Shown here: positions 47,301 through 58,840 of the stretch, piece by piece
How positions within the stretch are numbered: the stretch's first letter is position 1
Layout: each line of letters begins with the position of its first letter
Assembly: GCA_032622095.1 (NCBI GenBank)
Contig: CP136061.1
Span: 96,409,345 to 96,473,344 of the forward strand
DNA from: Siphonodentalium dalli
Lineage: Eukaryota > Mollusca > Scaphopoda > Gadilida > Siphonodentaliidae
Direction: 5' to 3'
Length of the DNA stretch: 64,000 nucleotides
The notes under the pieces: model-generated
The model's input: only the letters and a program-made list of their open reading frames with translations
What the model was told of the DNA's origin: nothing
Databases searched by the model: none
Translations under genes and position numbers: made by a program

Positions 47301-48554
47301 TATATATATATATCCTACAGCCACACTGATGCAAATATATATATCCTACAGCCACACTGATGCAAATATATATATCCTACAGCCACACTGATGCAAATAT
47401 ATATATCCTACAGCCACACTGATGCAAATATATATATCCTACAGCCACTCTGATGCAAATATATATATCCTACAGCCACACTGATGCAAATATATATATC
47501 CTACAGCCACACTGATGCAAATATATATATATCCTACAGCCACACTGATGCAAATATATATATCCTACAGCCACACTGATGCTTTGTGTGACCCACATTA
47601 TGTGAGTAAAGGGGGGGTGCCCTATAGCAGAAGAGTCCACAATTAGAGGTACCATGTCTTACCCACCGGAAGCTGACATAAGCTAATGATAGGTAGAGCA
47701 CTCTGCTGTATAGGCAGTTTCTGATATAGTCATAAAGAGTAGGAAAATAAAAGATAGCAGAAACCCAGAGAACACATACAAATTTCGTGTTATGATTTAT
47801 ATTTCATAATAATATTTAATTTAATCATTGTATGATCAAAGTTATGTGAAAAAGAAATAATCAAAAAAGCGAGGCCCCCTGGTCATTTCTGTAAATTTAG
47901 TACCCGTGAGGTCTCCATGTCGTTACTGTACATTTATTAACCACGAGTTTCCCAGTCCGGATCCCCCGTCTTTGTAAGATAATTGCGCTTAACATGTATA
48001 TGCATATGTAAACCATAATATTTATATACTTATTAAAAGATACCAACACTGAAATTTTTTTATTATCGAATTATCCACACACTATCGTGACAGGTTATTT
48101 TGTTTACTTGATCAAGGGAGGTCCCGTTGTTTGATCATCGGCAACCATAATTCCGTATTAAAATTAAATAATAGATAAACAAATCCTCATGCAAAAAGCA
48201 GCCCAGTCCAAAGGACAAACATGCAGCAAGCATCCACACATCACACGACAACATGTCCATCCTACACTTGTCATGATAATTGATATATAGGGCTGTTGTT
48301 AGTAAGTAATTAAATTACAAACCTATACATATGACATGGTGAACGCTCTTTAATATTATGTAGAGTATATAACAGTTGTGTATTGATATGGTACATCGGT
48401 TGGAATTGTGTTCAAAGTTCCCAGGCATACAAATTGTTATCGTGATAGCCGACAAAAACATGGGGCATCCCACATATATACAGGTATACAATCAACCATC
48501 CATAAGTTAAATGGTTTGTTGGTTAACGTGTCCTGTTTCTAAAGTGGTGTTGAC

Positions 48555-48884
48555 ATGTGGAGCTATGTAAACATGTCATATTTACTGTTATTGAGTGTTT
48601 ATTTTTTGAGTGTTTATTTTTTGACTTATCGTACTAGCTTGATAACACAGAAGGAATCAATTGTTTGGAAAATGTTTACTAAGTCCGTTCCGAAATCATA
48701 TTTTTGTACCGAAAGTTGGTCCTATAAAAAAAAATGTTTAGCCACAGCAGCTCATCAGGTACACCTCTGGTCTATAACAGATATAAAGCAATCTGTTATT
48801 TCATATATGGTTTCGGGAGTTGTGCACGACCTTATGGACAGACCAGTTCTCCCGTACAGACCAAGTCCTTGGCCTGTACGCTGA
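48555..48884 (+). CDS. Unknown 109-residue frame in the 3006-bp unit, copy 1
   Basis: An ATG frame repeated unchanged in every copy of the 3006-bp unit. The N-terminus has a hydrophobic stretch (about residues 9-25, MSYLLLLSVYFLSVYFLTY) that would look like a signal anchor, partly created by a 17-18 bp direct repeat (GAGTGTTTATTTTTT twice). The remainder is basic and ends RPSPWPVR. No domain is recognised. A second frame (48734-48931, +) overlaps it, so chance is a real possibility. Conservation among copies proves nothing, because the whole unit is identical. Confidence 0.15.
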   Translation: MWSYVNMSYLLLLSVYFLSVYFLTYRTSLITQKESIVWKMFTKSVPKSYFCTESWSYKKKCLATAAHQVHLWSITDIKQSVISYMVSGVVHDLMDRPVLPYRPSPWPVR

Positions 48885-49294
48885 AAGCCAGAAAATTGCC
48901 TGCTGATTCCTCCAATATCGAACTAGTATGAACTGTCAAAGGTATTTTATCACGCGCGATGGTAACAGTGCACTGTAAAAACGCGACGGTATTATTGTCC
49001 GAACACATAATATAGTTATAAACTGTGTTGATAGTTTATAGGTGGTCTAACCACAAAATTGCACAAAGTAAAAACCGTGTTTTGTACGGTAAAAACCCAA
49101 TCAAAAACAAAACGTAGTATACATTAACATTAGTTTACCTGTAATCAGAAAATAAACACATGTATTAACCTCCATGTAGTTTTCCAGTTCGTCAGTATTT
49201 AAGAACACATATCCTCTATTCGCGAAGGAGCCTAAAATGCACAACTTACCCAGGCCTAATTCCTGCCACTATGAAGCGCAGACGTTATGAGAAA

Positions 49295-49360
49295 CGTCAT
49301 GATTCACGAGCTCCGGTGTGACGTATATCCGCCCGTGACGTCACACGTCAGGTGCGTGTA
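49295..49360. promoter_or_regulatory. CRE/ATF-like site cluster in the 3006-bp unit
   Basis: The perfect palindrome TGACGTCA lies at 49336-49343, with neighbouring half-sites AACGTCATGA, TGTGACGTAT and CACGTCAGG within 60 bp. The block repeats in copies 2 and 3 (+3006, +6012); the truncated fourth copy lacks it. Such clusters bind CREB/ATF bZIP factors in animals. Function here is inference. Confidence 0.3.
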
Positions 49361-49436
49361 AGACAATTTAAAGGAATACATATTGAACGTGTGTCGCCCA
49401 TAACAAAATAAATTCGTATTATATAATCAACTGTAA

Positions 49437-50300
49437 TGTTGGGATGTGGATATTATATAATTATTCCAAGAATAATTTGGGTGAATTATAATTCCGAGTT
49501 GCGGCCATTCCCTTAAGTTAGTTTAAGCTCTTTTTAAAGAGCGTGTTATTTGAGCATGTGCATGATTGAACCAACCCATTAACGAGTGTCCATAAATTTG
49601 TAAAAATATATCGTAAATGGGTACCACATGGCTATGTACATCGCGAAATTAATTATTACAACAACGAGGCGCGTTCACGTGATGGTATGGAAATCATAAG
49701 CGGGAAGTTCCATTTATAAATAATATCTTGAAAACATATTTTGTGTAAATGTTATGCATCACGACTGAACTGTCGTGATTAAGGTTGCGATCTACTGTAC
49801 TAGTACTGTTGGGATGTGTATATTATATAATAATTCCAAGATTAATTTTAGTGAAATGATTCCGACTTTTGGCCATTCCCTTAGGTTGATGTAGCTCATT
49901 TAAAGAGCGTTGTTCCTTGAGATGTGCGTGATTGGCACCACACAATTAAGGAGTGTTTAAAAAAATTGTATGATTATCGTAAATGGGTACCAGGTTGTCT
50001 GTGTCCACTGCGAAATTAATGATTACAACAACAGGGCGCGTTCACGTGGTGGTATGGAAATCATAAGGGGGAGTTGTGTATATAAATAACACCATTAAGG
50101 ATTGTTATACATTTGTATAATATATCGTAAATGTGTACCAAAATGGCTGTGTCGACCGTATAATTAATGATTATAACAACGAGGCGCGTTCACGTGGTGG
50201 TAGGGCGATCATAAGGGGGGAGTTTTGTTTATAAATAATATCGTGAATACTCCATTTTGTGTAAATGTTATGCATCACAAATATATATTCATTCATTTGG
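49437..50300. repeat. Internal 370-bp degenerate repeats in the 3006-bp unit
   Basis: TGTTGGGATGTGGATATTAT at 49437 recurs as TGTTGGGATGTGTATATTAT at 49807, with shared blocks AAAGAGCGT, ATCGTAAATGGGTACCA and GGCGCGTTCACGTG. A third, shorter copy follows (from about 50094, with GAGGCGCGTTCACGTGGTGG). So the 3-kb unit is itself partly made of older tandem repeats; the same lies in copies 2 and 3. Confidence 0.8.
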
Positions 50301-51560
50301 CAATATTTAAGTTCCCGCCTTGATGACCCATCCAGTAAGGCGCACGACACTCCCACTGAATTATAAGTTAACAATTTTTAGGTTGGGTTATCACATAATG
50401 TATACGAGTTCTGTGCTGGGTATTTTTGTGAAATAAAACGTTAAACAAAAGTTTAAGAGCTTGTCAAATAAGGTGATAATGGTGAAAATATCAAAATTAG
50501 GATGTAAAATAAATACGTCAAACAGTCTACAGGGCCAAAAGAACCCTCTATCGCAGAACATCTCGCTATGGGTTCCATATATCGTAGCTTTGTGTGACCC
50601 ACATTATGTGAGTAAAGGGGGGATGCCCTATAGCAGAAGAGTCCACAATTAGAGGTACCATGTCTTACCCACCGGAAGCTGACATAAGCTAATGATAGGT
50701 AGAGCACTCTGCTGTATAGGCAGTTTCTGATATAGTCATAAAGAGTAGGAAAATAAAAGATAGCAGAAACCCAGAGAACACATACAAATTTCGTGTTATG
50801 ATTTATATTTCATAATAATATTTAATTTAATCATTGTATGATCAAAGTTATGTGAAAAAGAAATAATCAAAAAAGCGAGGCCCCCTGGTCATTTCTGTAA
50901 ATTTAGTACCCGTGAGGTCTCCATGTCGTTACTGTACATTTATTAACCACGAGTTTCCCAGTCCGGATCCCCCGTCTTTGTAAGATAATTGCGCTTAACA
51001 TGTATATGCATATGTAAACCATAATATTTATATACTTATTAAAAGATACCAACACTGAAATTTTTTTATTATCGAATTATCCACACACTATCGTGACAGG
51101 TTATTTTGTTTACTTGATCAAGGGAGGTCCCGTTGTTTGATCATCGGCAACCATAATTCCGTATTAAAATTAAATAATAGATAAACAAATCCTCATGCAA
51201 AAAGCAGCCCAGTCCAAAGGACAAACATGCAGCAAGCATCCACACATCACACGACAACATGTCCATCCTACACTTGTCATGATAATTGATATATAGGGCT
51301 GTTGTTAGTAAGTAATTAAATTACAAACCTATACATATGACATGGTGAACGCTCTTTAATATTATGTAGAGTATATAACAGTTGTGTATTGATATGGTAC
51401 ATCGGTTGGAATTGTGTTCAAAGTTCCCAGGCATACAAATTGTTATCGTGATAGCCGACAAAAACATGGGGCATCCCACATATATACAGGTATACAATCA
51501 ACCATCCATAAGTTAAATGGTTTGTTGGTTAACGTGTCCTGTTTCTAAAGTGGTGTTGAC

Positions 51561-51890
51561 ATGTGGAGCTATGTAAACATGTCATATTTACTGTTATTGA
51601 GTGTTTATTTTTTGAGTGTTTATTTTTTGACTTATCGTACTAGCTTGATAACACAGAAGGAATCAATTGTTTGGAAAATGTTTACTAAGTCCGTTCCGAA
51701 ATCATATTTTTGTACCGAAAGTTGGTCCTATAAAAAAAAATGTTTAGCCACAGCAGCTCATCAGGTACACCTCTGGTCTATAACAGATATAAAGCAATCT
51801 GTTATTTCATATATGGTTTCGGGAGTTGTGCACGACCTTATGGACAGACCAGTTCTCCCGTACAGACCAAGTCCTTGGCCTGTACGCTGA
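51561..51890 (+). CDS. Unknown 109-residue frame, copy 2
   Basis: Same as the frame at 48555, offset by 3006 bp and identical in translation. Not supported as a gene beyond being open. Confidence 0.15.
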   Translation: MWSYVNMSYLLLLSVYFLSVYFLTYRTSLITQKESIVWKMFTKSVPKSYFCTESWSYKKKCLATAAHQVHLWSITDIKQSVISYMVSGVVHDLMDRPVLPYRPSPWPVR

Positions 51891-54566
51891 AAGCCAGAAA
51901 ATTGCCTGCTGATTCCTCCAATATCGAACTAGTATGAACTGTCAAAGGTATTTTATCACGCGCGATGGTAACAGTGCACTGTAAAAACGCGACGGTATTA
52001 TTGTCCGAACACATAATATAGTTATAAACTGTGTTGATAGTTTATAGGTGGTCTAACCACAAAATTGCACAAAGTAAAAACCGTGTTTTGTACGGTAAAA
52101 ACCCAATCAAAAACAAAACGTAGTATACATTAACATTAGTTTACCTGTAATCAGAAAATAAACACATGTATTAACCTCCATGTAGTTTTCCAGTTCGTCA
52201 GTATTTAAGAACACATATCCTCTATTCGCGAAGGAGCCTAAAATGCACAACTTACCCAGGCCTAATTCCTGCCACTATGAAGCGCAGACGTTATGAGAAA
52301 CGTCATGATTCACGAGCTCCGGTGTGACGTATATCCGCCCGTGACGTCACACGTCAGGTGCGTGTAAGACAATTTAAAGGAATACATATTGAACGTGTGT
52401 CGCCCATAACAAAATAAATTCGTATTATATAATCAACTGTAATGTTGGGATGTGGATATTATATAATTATTCCAAGAATAATTTGGGTGAATTATAATTC
52501 CGAGTTGCGGCCATTCCCTTAAGTTAGTTTAAGCTCTTTTTAAAGAGCGTGTTATTTGAGCATGTGCATGATTGAACCAACCCATTAACGAGTGTCCATA
52601 AATTTGTAAAAATATATCGTAAATGGGTACCACATGGCTATGTACATCGCGAAATTAATTATTACAACAACGAGGCGCGTTCACGTGATGGTATGGAAAT
52701 CATAAGCGGGAAGTTCCATTTATAAATAATATCTTGAAAACATATTTTGTGTAAATGTTATGCATCACGACTGAACTGTCGTGATTAAGGTTGCGATCTA
52801 CTGTACTAGTACTGTTGGGATGTGTATATTATATAATAATTCCAAGATTAATTTTAGTGAAATGATTCCGACTTTTGGCCATTCCCTTAGGTTGATGTAG
52901 CTCATTTAAAGAGCGTTGTTCCTTGAGATGTGCGTGATTGGCACCACACAATTAAGGAGTGTTTAAAAAAATTGTATGATTATCGTAAATGGGTACCAGG
53001 TTGTCTGTGTCCACTGCGAAATTAATGATTACAACAACAGGGCGCGTTCACGTGGTGGTATGGAAATCATAAGGGGGAGTTGTGTATATAAATAACACCA
53101 TTAAGGATTGTTATACATTTGTATAATATATCGTAAATGTGTACCAAAATGGCTGTGTCGACCGTATAATTAATGATTATAACAACGAGGCGCGTTCACG
53201 TGGTGGTAGGGCGATCATAAGGGGGGAGTTTTGTTTATAAATAATATCGTGAATACTCCATTTTGTGTAAATGTTATGCATCACAAATATATATTCATTC
53301 ATTTGGCAATATTTAAGTTCCCGCCTTGATGACCCATCCAGTAAGGCGCACGACACTCCCACTGAATTATAAGTTAACAATTTTTAGGTTGGGTTATCAC
53401 ATAATGTATACGAGTTCTGTGCTGGGTATTTTTGTGAAATAAAACGTTAAACAAAAGTTTAAGAGCTTGTCAAATAAGGTGATAATGGTGAAAATATCAA
53501 AATTAGGATGTAAAATAAATACGTCAAACAGTCTACAGGGCCAAAAGAACCCTCTATCGCAGAACATCTCGCTATGGGTTCCATATATCGTAGCTTTGTG
53601 TGACCCACATTATGTGAGTAAAGGGGGGATGCCCTATAGCAGAAGAGTCCACAATTAGAGGTACCATGTCTTACCCACCGGAAGCTGACATAAGCTAATG
53701 ATAGGTAGAGCACTCTGCTGTATAGGCAGTTTCTGATATAGTCATAAAGAGTAGGAAAATAAAAGATAGCAGAAACCCAGAGAACACATACAAATTTCGT
53801 GTTATGATTTATATTTCATAATAATATTTAATTTAATCATTGTATGATCAAAGTTATGTGAAAAAGAAATAATCAAAAAAGCGAGGCCCCCTGGTCATTT
53901 CTGTAAATTTAGTACCCGTGAGGTCTCCATGTCGTTACTGTACATTTATTAACCACGAGTTTCCCAGTCCGGATCCCCCGTCTTTGTAAGATAATTGCGC
54001 TTAACATGTATATGCATATGTAAACCATAATATTTATATACTTATTAAAAGATACCAACACTGAAATTTTTTTATTATCGAATTATCCACACACTATCGT
54101 GACAGGTTATTTTGTTTACTTGATCAAGGGAGGTCCCGTTGTTTGATCATCGGCAACCATAATTCCGTATTAAAATTAAATAATAGATAAACAAATCCTC
54201 ATGCAAAAAGCAGCCCAGTCCAAAGGACAAACATGCAGCAAGCATCCACACATCACACGACAACATGTCCATCCTACACTTGTCATGATAATTGATATAT
54301 AGGGCTGTTGTTAGTAAGTAATTAAATTACAAACCTATACATATGACATGGTGAACGCTCTTTAATATTATGTAGAGTATATAACAGTTGTGTATTGATA
54401 TGGTACATCGGTTGGAATTGTGTTCAAAGTTCCCAGGCATACAAATTGTTATCGTGATAGCCGACAAAAACATGGGGCATCCCACATATATACAGGTATA
54501 CAATCAACCATCCATAAGTTAAATGGTTTGTTGGTTAACGTGTCCTGTTTCTAAAGTGGTGTTGAC

Positions 54567-54896
54567 ATGTGGAGCTATGTAAACATGTCATATTTACTGT
54601 TATTGAGTGTTTATTTTTTGAGTGTTTATTTTTTGACTTATCGTACTAGCTTGATAACACAGAAGGAATCAATTGTTTGGAAAATGTTTACTAAGTCCGT
54701 TCCGAAATCATATTTTTGTACCGAAAGTTGGTCCTATAAAAAAAAATGTTTAGCCACAGCAGCTCATCAGGTACACCTCTGGTCTATAACAGATATAAAG
54801 CAATCTGTTATTTCATATATGGTTTCGGGAGTTGTGCACGACCTTATGGACAGACCAGTTCTCCCGTACAGACCAAGTCCTTGGCCTGTACGCTGA
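54567..54896 (+). CDS. Unknown 109-residue frame, copy 3
   Basis: Third identical copy of the frame at 48555. Confidence 0.15.
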   Translation: MWSYVNMSYLLLLSVYFLSVYFLTYRTSLITQKESIVWKMFTKSVPKSYFCTESWSYKKKCLATAAHQVHLWSITDIKQSVISYMVSGVVHDLMDRPVLPYRPSPWPVR

Positions 54897-57572
54897 AAGC
54901 CAGAAAATTGCCTGCTGATTCCTCCAATATCGAACTAGTATGAACTGTCAAAGGTATTTTATCACGCGCGATGGTAACAGTGCACTGTAAAAACGCGACG
55001 GTATTATTGTCCGAACACATAATATAGTTATAAACTGTGTTGATAGTTTATAGGTGGTCTAACCACAAAATTGCACAAAGTAAAAACCGTGTTTTGTACG
55101 GTAAAAACCCAATCAAAAACAAAACGTAGTATACATTAACATTAGTTTACCTGTAATCAGAAAATAAACACATGTATTAACCTCCATGTAGTTTTCCAGT
55201 TCGTCAGTATTTAAGAACACATATCCTCTATTCGCGAAGGAGCCTAAAATGCACAACTTACCCAGGCCTAATTCCTGCCACTATGAAGCGCAGACGTTAT
55301 GAGAAACGTCATGATTCACGAGCTCCGGTGTGACGTATATCCGCCCGTGACGTCACACGTCAGGTGCGTGTAAGACAATTTAAAGGAATACATATTGAAC
55401 GTGTGTCGCCCATAACAAAATAAATTCGTATTATATAATCAACTGTAATGTTGGGATGTGGATATTATATAATTATTCCAAGAATAATTTGGGTGAATTA
55501 TAATTCCGAGTTGCGGCCATTCCCTTAAGTTAGTTTAAGCTCTTTTTAAAGAGCGTGTTATTTGAGCATGTGCATGATTGAACCAACCCATTAACGAGTG
55601 TCCATAAATTTGTAAAAATATATCGTAAATGGGTACCACATGGCTATGTACATCGCGAAATTAATTATTACAACAACGAGGCGCGTTCACGTGATGGTAT
55701 GGAAATCATAAGCGGGAAGTTCCATTTATAAATAATATCTTGAAAACATATTTTGTGTAAATGTTATGCATCACGACTGAACTGTCGTGATTAAGGTTGC
55801 GATCTACTGTACTAGTACTGTTGGGATGTGTATATTATATAATAATTCCAAGATTAATTTTAGTGAAATGATTCCGACTTTTGGCCATTCCCTTAGGTTG
55901 ATGTAGCTCATTTAAAGAGCGTTGTTCCTTGAGATGTGCGTGATTGGCACCACACAATTAAGGAGTGTTTAAAAAAATTGTATGATTATCGTAAATGGGT
56001 ACCAGGTTGTCTGTGTCCACTGCGAAATTAATGATTACAACAACAGGGCGCGTTCACGTGGTGGTATGGAAATCATAAGGGGGAGTTGTGTATATAAATA
56101 ACACCATTAAGGATTGTTATACATTTGTATAATATATCGTAAATGTGTACCAAAATGGCTGTGTCGACCGTATAATTAATGATTATAACAACGAGGCGCG
56201 TTCACGTGGTGGTAGGGCGATCATAAGGGGGGAGTTTTGTTTATAAATAATATCGTGAATACTCCATTTTGTGTAAATGTTATGCATCACAAATATATAT
56301 TCATTCATTTGGCAATATTTAAGTTCCCGCCTTGATGACCCATCCAGTAAGGCGCACGACACTCCCACTGAATTATAAGTTAACAATTTTTAGGTTGGGT
56401 TATCACATAATGTATACGAGTTCTGTGCTGGGTATTTTTGTGAAATAAAACGTTAAACAAAAGTTTAAGAGCTTGTCAAATAAGGTGATAATGGTGAAAA
56501 TATCAAAATTAGGATGTAAAATAAATACGTCAAACAGTCTACAGGGCCAAAAGAACCCTCTATCGCAGAACATCTCGCTATGGGTTCCATATATCGTAGC
56601 TTTGTGTGACCCACATTATGTGAGTAAAGGGGGGATGCCCTATAGCAGAAGAGTCCACAATTAGAGGTACCATGTCTTACCCACCGGAAGCTGACATAAG
56701 CTAATGATAGGTAGAGCACTCTGCTGTATAGGCAGTTTCTGATATAGTCATAAAGAGTAGGAAAATAAAAGATAGCAGAAACCCAGAGAACACATACAAA
56801 TTTCGTGTTATGATTTATATTTCATAATAATATTTAATTTAATCATTGTATGATCAAAGTTATGTGAAAAAGAAATAATCAAAAAAGCGAGGCCCCCTGG
56901 TCATTTCTGTAAATTTAGTACCCGTGAGGTCTCCATGTCGTTACTGTACATTTATTAACCACGAGTTTCCCAGTCCGGAACCCCCGTCTTTGTAAGATAA
57001 TTGCGCTTAACATGTATATGCATATGTAAACCATAATATTTATATACTTATTAAAAGATACCAACACTGAAATTTTTTTATTATCGAATTATCCACACAC
57101 TATCGTGACAGGTTATTTTGTTTACTTGATCAAGGGAGGTCCCGTTGTTTGATCATCGGCAACCATAATTCCGTATTAAAATTAAATAATAGATAAACAA
57201 ATCCTCATGCAAAAAGCAGCCCAGTCCAAAGGACAAACATGCAGCAAGCATCCACACATCACACGACAACATGTCCATCCTACACTTGTCATGATAATTG
57301 ATATATAGGGCTGTTGTTAGTAAGTAATTAAATTACAAACCTATACATATGACATGGTGAACGCTCTTTAATATTATGTAGAGTATATAACAGTTGTGTA
57401 TTGATATGGTACATCGGTTGGAATTGTGTTCAAAGTTCCCAGGCATACAAATTGTTATCGTGATAGCCGACAAAAACATGGGGCATCCCACATATATACA
57501 GGTATACAATCAACCATCCATAAGTTAAATGGTTTGTTGGTTAACGTGTCCTGTTTCTAAAGTGGTGTTGAC

Positions 57573-57902
57573 ATGTGGAGCTATGTAAACATGTCATATT
57601 TACTGTTATTGAGTGTTTATTTTTTGAGTGTTTATTTTTTGACTTATCGTACTAGCTTGATAACACAGAAGGAATCAATTGTTTGGAAAATGTTTACTAA
57701 GTCCGTTCCGAAATCATATTTTTGTACCGAAAGTTGGTCCTATAAAAAAAAATGTTTAGCCACAGCAGCTCATCAGGTACACCTCTGGTCTATAACAGAT
57801 ATAAAGCAATCTGTTATTTCATATATGGTTTCGGGAGTTGTGCACGACCTTATGGACAGACCAGTTCTCCCGTACAGACCAAGTCCTTGGCCTGTACGCT
57901 GA
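57573..57902 (+). CDS. Unknown 109-residue frame, copy 4
   Basis: Fourth identical copy, in the truncated last unit, which still contains this frame entirely. Confidence 0.15.
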   Translation: MWSYVNMSYLLLLSVYFLSVYFLTYRTSLITQKESIVWKMFTKSVPKSYFCTESWSYKKKCLATAAHQVHLWSITDIKQSVISYMVSGVVHDLMDRPVLPYRPSPWPVR

Positions 57903-58267
57903 AAGCCAGAAAATTGCCTGCTGATTCCTCCAATATCGAACTAGTATGAACTGTCAAAGGTATTTTATCACGCGCGATGGTAACAGTGCACTGTAAAAAC
58001 GCGACGGTATTATTGTCCGAACACATAATATAGTTATAAACTGTGTTGATAGTTTATAGGTGGTCTAACCACAAAATTGCACAAAGTAAAAACCGTGTTT
58101 TGTACGGTAAAAACCCAATCAAAAACAAAACGTAGTATACATTAACATTAGTTTACCTGTAATCAGAAAATAAACACATGTATTAACCTCCATGTAGTTT
58201 TCCAGTTCGTCAGTATTTAAGAACACATATCCTCTATTCGCGAAGGAGCCTAAAATGCACAACTTAC

Positions 58268-58840
58268 ACTACTGCACACAAACCCATTAAATGACCATTA
58301 AATAACCATTAATCAGAAGTCATTAAAACACCATTAAAACCCAATTAAAATCCCATTAGAAAAACCTCTTATTCGTTGTCCTTTAAGTGCCATTAAATTG
58401 CCATTAATACGGACCATTAATGGGCATTAAATCCAAAAATATTTAATGGCATATAGACAATATGTGTTAATGGGCATTAATTATTAAGTATCGATTAAAG
58501 GCCATTAAAACAAATTAATGGGTGATGACATCTGTTAATGGGCATTAATTTCCCATTAAAAACCACTTAAAGGACAACGAATAATGCCCATTAAAATCAT
58601 GGCCATTAAATATTTGTAATTGTCATGGCCATTAATTTTTGCAGAAGCATTTTCATTGCTATTAATGGGCATTAATTTCCCATTAAAAGCACTTTTTACT
58701 TTCATGGCCATTAATTTTATGACCATTAATGACATTCCACATTTTAATGGGTTGAACTTATTTTTACTTTAATGGCCATTAATGAGATTTCGAATGGTTT
58801 AAAATAATGGCCATTAAATATACCATAGCAACCATTAACC
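58268..58840. repeat. CCATTAA/TTAATGG motif cluster
   Basis: Roughly three dozen CCATTAA or TTAATGG words, by eye, in about 570 bp, on both strands, with compound forms GGCCATTAA, TTAATGGGCATTAATT and TTAATGGCCATTAA. Spacing is irregular (7 to about 40 bp), so it is not a simple tandem array. It begins at the end of the 3006-bp array. Confidence 0.85.
58369..58584. mobile_element. Foldback with perfect 21-bp ends inside the motif cluster
   Basis: TTATTCGTTGTCCTTTAAGT (plus G) at 58369-58389 and its exact complement at 58564-58584. The 174-bp interior is filled with CCATTAA/TTAATGG words. No obvious target duplication. Confidence 0.7.

Larger units (their letters stand above)
33274..47580. 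repeat. 14.3-kb satellite, 31-35 bp monomers
   Basis: Each monomer is CCTACAGCCACACTGATG plus CAAA and a (TA)n of variable length, giving 31, 33, 35 and rarely 37-39 bp. Roughly 440 monomers in one orientation. Common variants: GCCACACT/GCAACACT/GCCACCCT/GCCACTCT, GATGC/GACGC/GATAC/GATGT, CCTAC/CATAC, and TATATATCC/TATACATCC. Most monomers contain ATGCAAAT, the POU octamer. Monomers of 33 bp keep frame and give long spurious frames on both strands (11-residue repeats such as MQIYIYPTATL and its antisense); these are not proteins. Higher-order periods are listed separately. Confidence 0.97.
47581..58267. repeat. 3006-bp tandem array, 3.55 copies
   Basis: Copies at 47581-50586, 50587-53592, 53593-56598 and a partial one at 56599-58267, all head to tail. 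By eye I find only two differences: position 47617 (G against A in later copies) and 56980 (A against T in earlier copies). The first copy begins exactly where the satellite stops, with a shared GC. The last stops in CACAACTTAC, where the CCATTAA cluster begins. The unit has no recognised gene. Such near-identity means very recent amplification, strong homogenisation, or an assembly duplication. Confidence 0.97.

Noticed and set aside
33590-47655. Dozens of long open frames on both strands (11-residue repeats such as YIYPTATLMQI and GYIYICISVAV)
   Set aside because: They follow only from 33-bp satellite monomers keeping frame. Both strands are open, they shift at every 31- or 35-bp monomer, and no start or flanking coding context exists.
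47680-47745. tRNA-like GGTAGAGCACTCTGCTGTATAGGCAG in the 3006-bp unit
   Set aside because: D-arm and anticodon-arm resemblance only; no B box or acceptor stem follows.
48730-48765. Hammerhead-like CTGATGAG ... CTAAAC on the minus strand of the 3006-bp unit
   Set aside because: The invariant GAAA is changed to TAAA and no stem I or III partner is visible.
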